Both the position numbers and the translations under genes were made by a program. Positions 1-8,930 of a stretch of DNA of 64,000 nucleotides are shown piece by piece. Position 1 is the first letter of the stretch. Each line of letters begins with the position of its first letter. This DNA comes from Paenibacillus mesophilus. GTDB taxonomy: Bacteria > Bacillota > Bacilli > Paenibacillales > NBRC-103111. Below the pieces are notes generated by a model that did no database searches, was not told where the DNA came from, and saw only the letters and a program-made list of their open reading frames with translations. The stretch spans positions 496,001-560,000 of the forward strand of contig NZ_VCRA01000002.1 of NCBI RefSeq assembly GCF_005938385.1. The letters run 5' to 3'.

Positions 1-81
1 AATCGCCTAACCACATATTGTAACCACAAGGCTGCCGGAACGAACCGCGGCTTTTGGTTGTCACCATTTCGCCAGAAACGA

Positions 82-97
82 TGTGACGGCTATCACA
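82..97 (+). promoter_or_regulatory. Fnr/Crp-type operator upstream of hcp
   Basis: A perfect TGTGA-N6-TCACA inverted repeat, the consensus of Bacillus-type Fnr (also of Crp). Its centre is at 89.5. A start point about 41.5 bases downstream (near 131) would put the -10 at 119-124 (TAAGCT), preceded by TG at 116-117, an extended -10. This is class II activator geometry. Inference: anaerobic or NO-related induction of hcp. Confidence 0.7.
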
Positions 98-170
98 TTA
101 ACCTCCAACCGCTTCTGATAAGCTAATAGCTGTAAAAGAACATAGCGAATCGCCGAATGGAGGATGCATC

Positions 171-1463
171 ATGTTTTGTTACCAATGCGAACAAACGCCT
201 AGCGGCGGCTGCAAGGTTATCGGAGTATGCGGGAAAGACGAGACGATCGCAAGTTTGCAGGATACGATCATTTTTGCTCTGAAGGGAATTGCCGCTTACG
301 CCACGCATGCCAGACAGCTCGGTTATACGGACCCGGAAGTAGATCGAATAACGCATGAAGCCCTTTATCTGACATTAACCAACTCCAATTTCAATCTGCA
401 GGAACACCTGGATATGGCCATGAAGGTCGGAAATGCCGCTGTACGGATCATGGATGTGCTCGACCGGGCGCATACGACGCACTTCGGTATTCCGCAGCCG
501 GTTACGGTACCGCAGAATAAGATCGAGGGCAAGTGCATCGTCGTAACGGGGCACAACCTGTATGCGCTGGAAGAGCTGCTTAAGCAGACGGAAGGCAAAG
601 GCATCAACATCTATACCCACTCCGAGATGCTGCCGGCCCACGGATATCCGAAGCTGAAGCAATATGCACACTTAAAAGGAAACATCGGGAAAGCCTGGTA
701 TGATCAACGCCGGCTGTTCGAGCAGTTCCCCGGAGCGATTCTGGCGACGACAAATTGCGTTATGCCAATCAAGGGTACGTATGCGGATCGCTTCTTCTCC
801 TACGAGGTTGCCGGACTCGAGAACGTCACGAAAATCGTCGGCGAAGATTTTTCGCCGCTGATCGAGCGGGCGCTTGAGCTGCCGGAGGCGAATATCGACT
901 CCAAGCAGGTGCTGACCACCGGCTACCACCATGAAACCGTCATCGGGCTTGCGCCGGAAATCATCCAAGCGGTAAAGGACGGACTGATCAAACGTTTCTT
1001 CGTCATCGCCGGATGCGACGCTCCGGGCAAAGGCGGAGAGTACTACCGCGAATTGGCGACATCGCTCCCTAACGATACGGTCATCTTGACGACATCCTGC
1101 GGCAAGTTCCGCTTTAATGATGTGGACTACGGTACAGTTGCCGGAACAGGTATTCCGCGGTATATCGATTTGGGCCAATGCAACAATTCCGGCTCCACGG
1201 TCAAAATCGCGCTGGCGCTCGCCGACGCCTTCGGCTGCAGTGTCAACGACCTGCCGGTGAGCATCGTGCTGTCTTGGTTCGAGCAAAAGGCCGTCGCCAT
1301 ATTGTTAGGCTTGTTCAGTCTCGGAATCCGGGATATCCGTATCGGTCCGAAGGCGCCGGAGTTCATTAACGAAGGTGTCTTGAACGTGCTCGTCGATAAG
1401 TTCGGTCTGAAGCTGATCGGCGATGCGCAAGAGGATATGGTGGCGATGCTTTCTCTGCACTAA
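171..1463 (+). CDS. hcp: Hydroxylamine reductase / hybrid cluster protein, short form
   Basis: Hybrid cluster (prismane) protein, a cytoplasmic Fe-S enzyme that reduces hydroxylamine and has NO-related activity. The N-terminus has C3-x2-C6-x7-C14-x5-C20 for the [4Fe-4S] cluster. Hybrid-cluster ligand motifs follow in order: GHNL (His), THSEMLPAH (Glu), TTNC, AGCDAPGKGG (persulfide Cys), TSCG, LGQC and FEQK (Glu/Lys). At 430 aa it is about 110-120 residues shorter than the E. coli or Desulfovibrio enzymes. The loss falls after the Cys motif, matching the class III architecture lacking the second helical bundle. GGAGG at 159-163 supports the ATG at 171. It is monocistronic, with an Fnr-type box upstream and a hairpin terminator downstream. 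Confidence 0.93.
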   Translation: MFCYQCEQTPSGGCKVIGVCGKDETIASLQDTIIFALKGIAAYATHARQLGYTDPEVDRITHEALYLTLTNSNFNLQEHLDMAMKVGNAAVRIMDVLDRAHTTHFGIPQPVTVPQNKIEGKCIVVTGHNLYALEELLKQTEGKGINIYTHSEMLPAHGYPKLKQYAHLKGNIGKAWYDQRRLFEQFPGAILATTNCVMPIKGTYADRFFSYEVAGLENVTKIVGEDFSPLIERALELPEANIDSKQVLTTGYHHETVIGLAPEIIQAVKDGLIKRFFVIAGCDAPGKGGEYYRELATSLPNDTVILTTSCGKFRFNDVDYGTVAGTGIPRYIDLGQCNNSGSTVKIALALADAFGCSVNDLPVSIVLSWFEQKAVAILLGLFSLGIRDIRIGPKAPEFINEGVLNVLVDKFGLKLIGDAQEDMVAMLSLH

Positions 1464-1496
1464 ACGGATTACAAGCTGCCATATCGATACATGAAG

Positions 1497-1519
1497 AGCC
1501 GCGAACTTCGCGGCTTTTT
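1497..1519 (+). terminator. Rho-independent terminator of hcp
   Basis: AGCCGCGAA (1497-1505) pairs with TTCGCGGCT (1507-1515); with a realistic loop the stem is 7 bp. TTTTTG follows. It lies 33 bases after the hcp stop. Confidence 0.85.
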
Positions 1520-1676
1520 GCTTTTTACCTTCGTTCCTGTATCGGGACATTTTCCGCTGAAAGATTTCCGCCCAGCTTGAGCTTGTTGTTGGCTGTACGT
1601 CGCGTCCGCTACACTTGTGTTAATCGCAAGCAAATGCAGCTAACGAGGAGGTGATGAAGCATCGACCATTGCCGCA

Positions 1677-2055
1677 TCAATTGTCAATCGGAGTAATGCT
1701 GTTATGCTCCATGGCGCGGTATTCCGAGGGGGTCATCCCAGTCTTTTGATAGAACAGTTGGCAGAAATATTGCGTCGATGCATAGCCGACATCGCCTGCG
1801 ATGCGTTCGATAGACAGCTTGCTCGTTCGCAGCATGTCTTTGGCCACTTCCCACTCGCGTGTCCATCAGCTTGTGCATGAAAGAGGAGTTGAAATGTTTT
1901 TTGAGCAGCCGATTCGTTTGCTTGTAAGTCAGCCCGGATAGGACAGCCTTGATCTGTGCCGCTTCCTCCGCCGGAAAGCCCGGGTCCAAGGTCAGCGTCC
2001 CGATGCCGTAATTTATGAACTGCAGCTCGATTGCCGCGTGGTTATCATACCGCTC
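1677..2055 (-). pseudogene. AraC-family regulator remnant, frameshifted and truncated
   Basis: Reading leftward from 2055, one frame encodes the start of an AraC DNA-binding domain (..LTYKQTNRLLKKHFNSSF..) up to about 1861. The remainder of the same domain (REWEVAKDMLRTSKLSIERI.. then VGYASTQYFCQLF and TPSEYRAM) is in a frame displaced by one base and ends at a TGA at 1677-1679. Joining the two frames gives an almost complete double-HTH domain, so a single-base indel near 1858-1861 is the simplest explanation. The sensing N-terminus is missing: a stop codon lies immediately upstream in this frame, and the segment abuts the 5' end of the next gene. I read it as a decayed gene, although a sequencing indel could account for the frameshift alone. 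Confidence 0.7.
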
Positions 2056-2946
2056 TTATGTTATGACTCGGATAGTTTGGCAATAACCGTTCTTAACAAC
2101 CTCTCCCGGGAGAGGATATGTTATGATAGGACCCGAAAGAGTTTCTATCGAAATGAGGCGAATTATATCAATTTTACAAAAATCGCGGCAAGGCTCCGGG
2201 CCGCCGGTTGCGTTTACGCCGAAGAGGAAGCCAGGATGCTTATTACCGCGGCGCGGACGCCGGCCGAACTCGCCGACATGGCGGACAGGCGGGCTGCCGG
2301 ACTACCTCTCGAGCACGTCATCGGCTGGGCGGAGTTTTGCGGGTTAAGGATAAAGGTGGACCCGGGAGTGTTCGTCCCTCGCCACCGCAGCGAGTTTCTT
2401 GCCCGCAAAGCTGCCGCCCTCGCCAGGTCGGGAGCCGTAGTGGTGGACCTGTGCTGCGGCACGGGAGCGTTGGGAGCGGTGTTGGCCGCTGCATGGGAGC
2501 GGATCGAGCTGCACGCCGTCGATATAGATCCCGCTGCTGTGCGGTGTGCCCGACGCAATGTCGCGGCCGCAGGCGGTCGCGTGTATGAAGGTGACCTGTA
2601 CGAACCGCTTCCCGCCGAATTGCGGGATCGCGTCGACATCTTGATCGCAAACGCGCCGTACGTCCCTACCAAGGCGATCCCGCTAATGCCCTATGAGGCT
2701 CGTACCTATGAGAAGAGGGTGGCGCTCGACGGAGGCGAGGACGGACTTGACATCCAAAGGCGAGTCGTCGAAGCCGCACCGCTCTGGCTTGCACCGGGAG
2801 GTCAACTGCTGGTCGAGACCAGCGAGCGCCAGGTGCCGCAGACCGTCGGGATTTTCTCCCGCGGCGGGCTGATCCCGAAGGTAGTCAAATCCGACGAATG
2901 GGACGCTACCGTCGTCGTCGGAACCAAACAAGACGAATCAAAATAA
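2038..2946 (+). CDS. PrmC-related protein-(glutamine-N5) methyltransferase
   Basis: Class I SAM-dependent methyltransferase of the PrmC/HemK superfamily. SAM motif I is VVDLCCGTGALG, and the N5-glutamine motif appears as NAPYVP instead of NPPY. The NAPY form marks the PrmC-related family of unknown substrate rather than the release-factor enzyme itself. The GTG at 2038 is the longest start. The first 45 or so codons overlap the AraC remnant and look non-homologous; homology seems to begin near 2160 (..INFTKIAARLRAAG), where GAGGCG at 2155-2160 could be a ribosome site but no canonical start codon follows. The 5' end is therefore uncertain. It lies 9 bases before the GNAT gene and probably shares its transcript. 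Confidence 0.75.
   Translation: MVIIPLLCYDSDSLAITVLNNLSRERICYDRTRKSFYRNEANYINFTKIAARLRAAGCVYAEEEARMLITAARTPAELADMADRRAAGLPLEHVIGWAEFCGLRIKVDPGVFVPRHRSEFLARKAAALARSGAVVVDLCCGTGALGAVLAAAWERIELHAVDIDPAAVRCARRNVAAAGGRVYEGDLYEPLPAELRDRVDILIANAPYVPTKAIPLMPYEARTYEKRVALDGGEDGLDIQRRVVEAAPLWLAPGGQLLVETSERQVPQTVGIFSRGGLIPKVVKSDEWDATVVVGTKQDESK
2100..2115. promoter_or_regulatory. 16-bp perfect palindrome before a TATGAT -10-like box
   Basis: CCTCTCCCGGGAGAGG is perfectly self-complementary, followed 6 bases later by TATGAT (2122-2127). The position suggests a repressor operator just upstream of the methyltransferase homology region. With no spacer in its centre it is a poor terminator. Function is inferred from position only. 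Confidence 0.35.
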
Positions 2947-2955
2947 GGTGATATA

Positions 2956-3498
2956 ATGCTGAAAATACGAAATGCCGTAAGAACAGACCTCGAGTTTTTG
3001 GTTCGAATCGACCTAAAAAACGATGGGTACACCGTTTCGAATAAACTTGACTTGACAGATTCAGAGAAAAAAGATCATTGCAAAAAGATAGAGCGGTTCC
3101 TCACGGAACGGGATAGAGGCGCGATACTTATGGAGGACACCGGTTCCCACAATCCGATCGCCATGATCATGTACTCCATTGCAAATAGGGACACTACCTA
3201 TCCTTGGAAAACCATTTACAGCGAGTTGGACCGGGCATTGTTTCAAAGCGATGGCAGGTTCATGGAAATTTTTCAATTATGGGTTCATCCGGACTACCGC
3301 AGACTGGGACTGGCAACCAAGCTGAAGCTCAAGCTGGAGGAAGAGGCTCGCAATCGCCATGTCGATTTGATATACACCCATACGGAACAATCGAATCACC
3401 ATGTCATCGAACTCAACAAAAAAATCGGCTATGAAGAAGTTCGGCGCGGGTCGATATGGGACGATGTCATACGCGTAAGCTTGATTAAGAAATTATAA
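2956..3498 (+). CDS. GNAT-family N-acetyltransferase
   Basis: 180-aa cytoplasmic acetyltransferase fold. The acetyl-CoA-binding segment reads LWVHPDYRRLGLATKLKLK (about residues 107-125), matching the (R/Q)xxGxG/A signature of motif A, and a later HHVIELNKKIGYEEV corresponds to the C-terminal GNAT strand-helix ('N..lYeklGF'). AAGGTGAT precedes the ATG at 2956. It follows the methyltransferase after 9 bases, so co-transcription is likely. The acceptor substrate cannot be told from sequence. Confidence 0.85.
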   Translation: MLKIRNAVRTDLEFLVRIDLKNDGYTVSNKLDLTDSEKKDHCKKIERFLTERDRGAILMEDTGSHNPIAMIMYSIANRDTTYPWKTIYSELDRALFQSDGRFMEIFQLWVHPDYRRLGLATKLKLKLEEEARNRHVDLIYTHTEQSNHHVIELNKKIGYEEVRRGSIWDDVIRVSLIKKL

Positions 3499-3629
3499 TG
3501 GGGGGATCGTGGCTTGCTTCACGTCGGATGAGAAATGTCATATTGCAGGCGGCCGTCGCCATGTCGGCCGTCTTGACTCGTTTACGGGGGAAGCGACGAT
3601 TTCGAAAAAAGGATGGCCTGACGCCGTAT

Positions 3630-3647
3630 ACTTGCTATAATGCAAGT
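3630..3647. promoter_or_regulatory. Candidate -10 flanked by inverted repeat (MFS gene promoter)
   Basis: ACTTGC (3630-3635), TATAAT (3636-3641) and GCAAGT (3642-3647) form a perfect 6-bp inverted repeat exactly framing a consensus -10. No good -35 was seen. The arrangement suits a repressor operator that occludes the promoter of the MFS gene beginning at 3680. Confidence 0.5.
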
Positions 3648-3679
3648 AACAAGCGGAGTATGAAGGAAGGTGACCGGCT

Positions 3680-4903
3680 ATGGCATTGCAAGCGTGGAGA
3701 GTTGCGCCAGCCAGCATAAAGGCGCTGTACGTTTGTTCGTTTCTGATGAATTTGGGTTTTTTTGCGTTAATCCCGTATCTCACCCTCCACTTGACCGGCC
3801 ATTTCCTCTGGTCATTGGCGCTTGCCGGCGTATTGCTCGGCGTCCGTCAGTTTTCACAGCAGGGGCTCACTTTCTTGGGAGGGATTGTGGCGGACCGGTT
3901 CGGCTGCAAGGAAACGCTGGTGTTCGGCGTCGCGGTGCGCGCAGCGGGATTTTTGGCGTTTGCTTTCTGCAGCGAGGTGTGGCATTTTTTCGCCGCGGCA
4001 ATCGTTTCCGGATTGGGAGGGGCGCTGTTCGAACCTTCCTATCAGGCGGCGTTTGCCCGGTTAACCCCGGACGAGCACCGGAAGCTGCTGTTTTCTTTCA
4101 AAAATATCGTATCGAACCTCGGGATGGTTTCGTCTACGATCGTCGGCAGCGTGCTCAGCTCGCTCGATTTCTTTTATTTGTCTCTCGTTTCCGGCAGTAT
4201 TTACATCGCGATCGCTTTTCTGATCTCGTGGAAATTGCCGAAGCTGACCGTGGAATTTTCGCGCGACAGCGTATTCAAGGATATGCAGACGATATTGAAA
4301 GACAAGCCTTTCGTCGTCTACACGCTGATACTCATCGGTTACTACTATTTGTTTATGCAGCTGTTTTTGACCGTGCCGCAGATTGCGGAAACGGTGGCCG
4401 GCAGCAAAAGCGGGGTCGCTTACGTATACGCCGCGATCTCGATCTCGGTTATCGTATTGCAGCTGCGCATCACCCGGAAGCTGCAAAACTACGAAAACCG
4501 TTTTATGCTGATCGGGCTTGGTACTCTTATAATGGGAATCGGGCTGTTTAGTTTCGTTTTTGCTTACAATCTGCTCCTGCTGCTGGCCGGATCGGTCGTA
4601 TTCGCGCTCGGAACGATGATCGCCGGCCCTTTGCTGATGGACGTCATCCCGATGTTTGCGCCGCCGCGGCAAATCGCCTCGTATTACGGGTTCAACGGCT
4701 ACTCGCTCGCCATAGGGGGCGCCCTGAGCACGATCGTCGGCGGCTGGTTTTACGACCTCGGCGTTCTGTGGGGTTGGCCTGGCTTTCCTTGGATCGTTTG
4801 TTTGGGGGTATCGTTGTTAGCTTCATGGCGGCTTTATGTATTAAAGGATGATAGGAACCGGTTTCATCGCGCTTCGCCTGTTCTTCCAAATGATAGCAAC
4901 TAA
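3680..4903 (+). CDS. MFS transporter (MdtH-like efflux family)
   Basis: 407-aa integral membrane protein with about 12 hydrophobic segments. The A-like loop motif between TM2 and TM3 is GGIVADRFGCKETL (about residues 67-80), and GALFEPSYQAAFARL resembles the MdtH/drug-H+ antiporter-1 class. It probably exports a small molecule; the substrate is unknown. AAGGAAGGTG precedes the ATG at 3680. It stands alone between the GNAT gene and the stalk-domain gene and has its own operator-framed promoter. The C-terminal 15 residues are polar and variable. Confidence 0.85.
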   Translation: MALQAWRVAPASIKALYVCSFLMNLGFFALIPYLTLHLTGHFLWSLALAGVLLGVRQFSQQGLTFLGGIVADRFGCKETLVFGVAVRAAGFLAFAFCSEVWHFFAAAIVSGLGGALFEPSYQAAFARLTPDEHRKLLFSFKNIVSNLGMVSSTIVGSVLSSLDFFYLSLVSGSIYIAIAFLISWKLPKLTVEFSRDSVFKDMQTILKDKPFVVYTLILIGYYYLFMQLFLTVPQIAETVAGSKSGVAYVYAAISISVIVLQLRITRKLQNYENRFMLIGLGTLIMGIGLFSFVFAYNLLLLLAGSVVFALGTMIAGPLLMDVIPMFAPPRQIASYYGFNGYSLAIGGALSTIVGGWFYDLGVLWGWPGFPWIVCLGVSLLASWRLYVLKDDRNRFHRASPVLPNDSN

Positions 4904-4965
4904 GACGTACGATTTTGCGTCAATAAGAAGGAACGTTATTTCAATCCGGAAAGGATGCATTTCTT

Positions 4966-6462
4966 GTGACGCGTCGAATCGGGCAGTTCATGGTTACAAT
5001 CCTTGTCGTATTCATGTCTTTCACTTATGCTCCGGGGATTCAAGCCGCCGATGCAAATATTCGGGTATCCGTGTCGGACGATCCGGTCCGCATCAACGGG
5101 CAGCTCATTGACAATACCCGTACGAAGTATCCTTTTGTCACGTATAAAGGGATTACGTACATGCCATTGACATGGGATAATACGAGTGCGCTCGGCATTG
5201 GGCTTGCGTGGGACGAAAGCGCAGGCTTGCAAGTTTTCCCGGCTTCCGTTACCAGGTTCGGAAACTCGATCGGCTGGAAAAAACCTTCGTTCAAGCAGGA
5301 GTTGTCCGCGAATCGCAAACTTCCCGCGAGCTACATGGCCGCGAAAGCCGATTACCCGATCTACATCGGGTCCAGCGCCATTGACAACAGCAAGGAGCAG
5401 TACCCTTTTCTGGAGCTTCAGGACATTACCTACATGCCGTTGACTTGGCAGTTCGTGCATGATCTGCTGCGGCTTACGATATTTTGGGACGCCAAGAACG
5501 GCTTGAACGTGATCGGCGGCCAGCAGCAGGTGCTAGGACGGATCCTTTACGACGATGCGGATTATTTGTATATCTCCGCTTCCATCATCACGGCGTCAGA
5601 TCAAGGCGGTGTATTAAAAGTAAGCAAGACGCTTGCGGAGAAGCCGGTATGGATGAACAAAGCCGAAGCCGGGAAGCTGCAGGAGCAGATGGAGCAGCAG
5701 AGGCAGGCCGATCCGTATCGGGGAACGGCGGTCGAAGTGGAAACTCGCGAGGATGGGCTATACTACGAAGGGATCAAGCTGCTCGAGAAAGCCGAAATGG
5801 TCTCGAATACTTCGATGAGCATCGATTTTAGCGGAACGATGTTCAAACTGGATGGCAATCGCTCTTTGCTTGCGATTCAGAAAAGAAACTCGTATTTAAC
5901 GGTTTCCATAAACACCGGTTACCTTTATATGTATTCCGACGGAAAAGCCGAACTGCTGAAAGAGTTCCCGCAAGTTCCGGCCAAGGTGATCCCGAATCGG
6001 GACGGAAGCTACTGGATCGCAAGTAACGGGCAATCCGTACGTGGGCACGTGTGGCTGGACACCCTTCGGTTAGCACATCTGGATGCGGACGGCAATTTGC
6101 AGATGATGAATCAACGTTGGAACCAACTATCCGTTACGATGCTCGGATTGGGCAGCCGAGACTTTATATGGCTCGGCGAACCCGGAACGACCAATCCGCA
6201 GACGGTCGACGGCCGAATCTTCGTACAATTGGGTGACTTTCCGTTGGACAGGGAACGCGAGAGAGTAGAACTTGGGATCTATTCCGTTGATTCGGAGCTG
6301 AATTTGACCCGGCTTAGCGGACCGCTTCCCACGACGGCGCAAGCATACGTAAGCAGCGACAAGCAGTTGTATACTCTCGGAGAGAGAGTCAATACGATCA
6401 TCAATATCAGCAGCGGGCAAGCCAACATGTGGTACGATCACGAAATGCTGGAGACGGAGTAA
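4966..6462 (+). CDS. Secreted stalk-domain (copper amine oxidase N-like) protein
   Basis: 498-aa exported protein. Residues 1-28 form a signal peptide (RRIGQ, a hydrophobic core, then GIQAA). Two homologous modules follow at about 33-88 and 124-178, each with the pattern '..I(N/S)..IDN...YPF......DITYMPLTW...L.....W....GL.V', the stalk/copper-amine-oxidase-N repeat common in Paenibacillus surface proteins. The rest of the protein, about 320 aa, is beta-rich and unassigned. GGAAAGG lies before the GTG at 4966. It is transcribed in the same direction as the AraC sensor 58 bases downstream and may be expressed with it. Cell-surface location is inferred; no sorting signal was seen. Confidence 0.65.
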   Translation: MTRRIGQFMVTILVVFMSFTYAPGIQAADANIRVSVSDDPVRINGQLIDNTRTKYPFVTYKGITYMPLTWDNTSALGIGLAWDESAGLQVFPASVTRFGNSIGWKKPSFKQELSANRKLPASYMAAKADYPIYIGSSAIDNSKEQYPFLELQDITYMPLTWQFVHDLLRLTIFWDAKNGLNVIGGQQQVLGRILYDDADYLYISASIITASDQGGVLKVSKTLAEKPVWMNKAEAGKLQEQMEQQRQADPYRGTAVEVETREDGLYYEGIKLLEKAEMVSNTSMSIDFSGTMFKLDGNRSLLAIQKRNSYLTVSINTGYLYMYSDGKAELLKEFPQVPAKVIPNRDGSYWIASNGQSVRGHVWLDTLRLAHLDADGNLQMMNQRWNQLSVTMLGLGSRDFIWLGEPGTTNPQTVDGRIFVQLGDFPLDRERERVELGIYSVDSELNLTRLSGPLPTTAQAYVSSDKQLYTLGERVNTIINISSGQANMWYDHEMLETE

Positions 6463-6520
6463 TAACGGTGTGTATAATGGAAGGTAGGATCATATAAACA
6501 AGACCAAGGAGCGCGGGCAG

Positions 6521-8854
6521 ATGAGCGGTAAGCGAATCAGGTTCAACAAGCGAAGCGTCATTTTCACCTGGCTTATCTCCTACATTTCCGTGCTTCTCGT
6601 GCCGATCGCGATCAGCGGAGTTATTTATGCGTCGACCTGGCATGTAGTCGAATCTGAAGTGAGTCGCGCCAACGAATCGATGCTGCGGCAGATGGAGCAG
6701 GCGATCGACAGCAACCTGTCGGGCATCGAACGGCTGAGCGTGGAGATGGCGCTGAACAAACGGCTGGCCGCCTTCATCAATGCGAACAAGCCTCTCTCGG
6801 ATACCGACTACTACGATTTGGTCGGGATTGCCGGAGATTTGCGGATTTACAAAATGGCCAACGACTTCATCGAGCAAATCTATATTTATTATAAAAACAG
6901 CGACACCGTCATCTCGACGCGGGACCATATAAACAGCCGGACATTGTACGAGAAGCTTCGCGACACAGACGAGACGAGCTACGAGAATTGGAAGTCGTTT
7001 CTGGACAAACGGTACATTCAGGAATATGCTCCCGCCACGATCCGGGAAGACGGCACCGCTGTCAAAGCGGTCATGTACGCGAAGTCGATCGTTCTCGACA
7101 ATCCGGAGCTTCCGGGTGCGGTTATTTTGTTCGTGATCAAAGATTCGAAGCTGCTCGACAATATTGCGTCCTCGAACATGGCTTCCGTAGCTGTGGTGGA
7201 TAAGCAGGACCGGCTGCTGGCATCTGCAGGCCTCGCGTCCGGCGTATCCGTTCCGAAATACAAAGCGCTATCCGGCAAAAACGGTTTTTTTTACGGCGAG
7301 TTGTCGAGTGAGCGGACTGCCGTTTCCTATACTACGTCGGAGACTACGGGCTGGAAATACGTATCGTTCATTCCCGCCGATGTGTTCGACGAGAAGATGA
7401 AATTTTTGAAAACGCTTATATATGCGAGTCTGCTGTTAAGCGTACTTATGGGTGGTCTCGTCACGTTCCTGTTCGTGAAAAAAAATTATATCCCGATTCG
7501 CGTACTGATCCGCAGCTTATCGACCCGATCGGGGCTAATTTTCGACGAGGAGACGAACGAATACGGGTATTTGCAATCCGCGCTGAACAATACGTTTGCC
7601 GAGAAGGAGAAGATCGACGCCAGACTTCTCCGGCATCGGGACGCGATCCGGTCTCACTTTTTGCAAGGGCTGCTCAAAGGGCGAGACGACCCGAACGTTC
7701 CCGTACACGAGTCTTTGGCCGCGCACGACATCCGGCTTGTATCGCAGCAATTTGCCGTATTGCTGTTCCATATCGAGCGATACGGGAAGCTGGAGGAGAC
7801 CGGCTATTCCGATCGTCAGAAGGAGAAGCTCGTTCATTTTATCCTCATGAACGTAGCCGCGGAAGTGGCCGGAGACGGGAATCGCGCGTTCACGACGGAA
7901 ATGGACGATATGTACGTTTGCATCGTCAATATCGGGACAGTTCCCGAGCTTGGCGAGCCGGACCGTATCGCCCGGCAGGTGAAATCGTTCCTGCTCGATT
8001 GCTATCACATTCGTTTGACGGTGGCGATCAGCGGCATTCACCGCGAACTTTACGGAATCTCGGCTGCCTATCAGGAGGCGCTGACGGCTCTAGAGTACCG
8101 GCTTGTAATGGGAAGCGGCGAAATTATCCGGCATGGAGATTTGCCGGGCTCGGAAGCCGATGCATCGCCCCGATCGGCCAGTTACTACTATCCGCTGCAC
8201 GTCGAACAGCAGCTGATCAACTTCATCAAGACGGGCGATACCGACCATTCAAGCGCGTTGATCGAAGAAATCATCAGAATGAATGTCGAAGAAACACTTC
8301 TCACGGTTCCGCTCGCCAAATGTCTCATGTTCGATCTGATCGGCACCATGCTGAAGACGATGGGGGAAATCGGCATCGCGAACAAGCAGCCGTTCGCGCA
8401 GCGGGATATTTCGCTCGACCGGTTGATCGGCTGCGAGACGATCGTTGACATGAAACTGCAGCTGCTGGACGTGCTGAAGCAGGTGTGCGAGTCGATCCGG
8501 GATAACCGCAAGGACGAGCATATTCAGATCAGCCGCCAAGTGATCGATTACGTTCATAAGCATTATAGCTCTGAGAATTTGAACATTACGATGATCGGCG
8601 AAGCGTTCGGGCTGACCCCGTCTTATTTGTCGAAGCTGTTCAAAGCTCAGACCGGCGAAGCGCTGCTCGACACGATTAACAGGACCCGGCTCGAGGAAGC
8701 GAAGAAAATGCTTGTGCAGCGAGACGTTCCGATCGCGGATATCGCCAGAAGCGTCGGATACTCGGATATTAACACGTTCAACCGGATCTTCAAAAAGTTT
8801 GAAGGGGTAACTCCGGGCAAATATAAAGGGATGCAGCAGCAAATGCCGGAATGA
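6521..8854 (+). CDS. Membrane-anchored AraC-family transcriptional regulator (YesS-like)
   Basis: 777-aa one-component sensor-regulator. A TM helix at about residues 15-37 and another at about 298-320 bracket an extracytoplasmic sensory domain. A cytoplasmic middle region follows, and an AraC double helix-turn-helix occupies about 669-777 (..LNITMIGEAFGLTPSYLSKLF.. and ..IADIARSVGYSDINTFNRIF..TPGKY). In Paenibacilli and B. subtilis such proteins sense extracellular sugar, often via the neighbouring SBP, and activate the adjacent ABC operon. Here the SBP/permease/GH95 genes start 184 bases downstream, and a 20-bp-phased direct repeat sits in front of them. A strong terminator follows the gene. 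Confidence 0.9.
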   Translation: MSGKRIRFNKRSVIFTWLISYISVLLVPIAISGVIYASTWHVVESEVSRANESMLRQMEQAIDSNLSGIERLSVEMALNKRLAAFINANKPLSDTDYYDLVGIAGDLRIYKMANDFIEQIYIYYKNSDTVISTRDHINSRTLYEKLRDTDETSYENWKSFLDKRYIQEYAPATIREDGTAVKAVMYAKSIVLDNPELPGAVILFVIKDSKLLDNIASSNMASVAVVDKQDRLLASAGLASGVSVPKYKALSGKNGFFYGELSSERTAVSYTTSETTGWKYVSFIPADVFDEKMKFLKTLIYASLLLSVLMGGLVTFLFVKKNYIPIRVLIRSLSTRSGLIFDEETNEYGYLQSALNNTFAEKEKIDARLLRHRDAIRSHFLQGLLKGRDDPNVPVHESLAAHDIRLVSQQFAVLLFHIERYGKLEETGYSDRQKEKLVHFILMNVAAEVAGDGNRAFTTEMDDMYVCIVNIGTVPELGEPDRIARQVKSFLLDCYHIRLTVAISGIHRELYGISAAYQEALTALEYRLVMGSGEIIRHGDLPGSEADASPRSASYYYPLHVEQQLINFIKTGDTDHSSALIEEIIRMNVEETLLTVPLAKCLMFDLIGTMLKTMGEIGIANKQPFAQRDISLDRLIGCETIVDMKLQLLDVLKQVCESIRDNRKDEHIQISRQVIDYVHKHYSSENLNITMIGEAFGLTPSYLSKLFKAQTGEALLDTINRTRLEEAKKMLVQRDVPIADIARSVGYSDINTFNRIFKKFEGVTPGKYKGMQQQMPE

Positions 8855-8861
8855 AAGGAGA

Positions 8862-8895
8862 CGGAAAAGCCGCCACACGCGGTTTTTCCGTTTTT
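8862..8895 (+). terminator. Terminator after the AraC sensor gene
   Basis: A 12-bp stem (8862-8873 with 8879-8890, one G-U pair), a 5-base loop and five Ts. It separates the regulator from the ABC operon, so the operon needs its own promoter. Confidence 0.9.
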
Positions 8896-8930
8896 GCATA
8901 AGGAATGCGGAATGTGAAGATGGAGTATTC

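Noticed and set aside
3498..3719. 73-aa open frame after the GNAT gene
   Set aside because: It overlaps the promoter and start of the MFS gene, has no ribosome site of note and a non-protein-like composition.
4848..5111. Possible small ORF between the MFS and stalk-domain genes
   Set aside because: Overlaps both flanking genes in another frame and lacks any motif or ribosome site.
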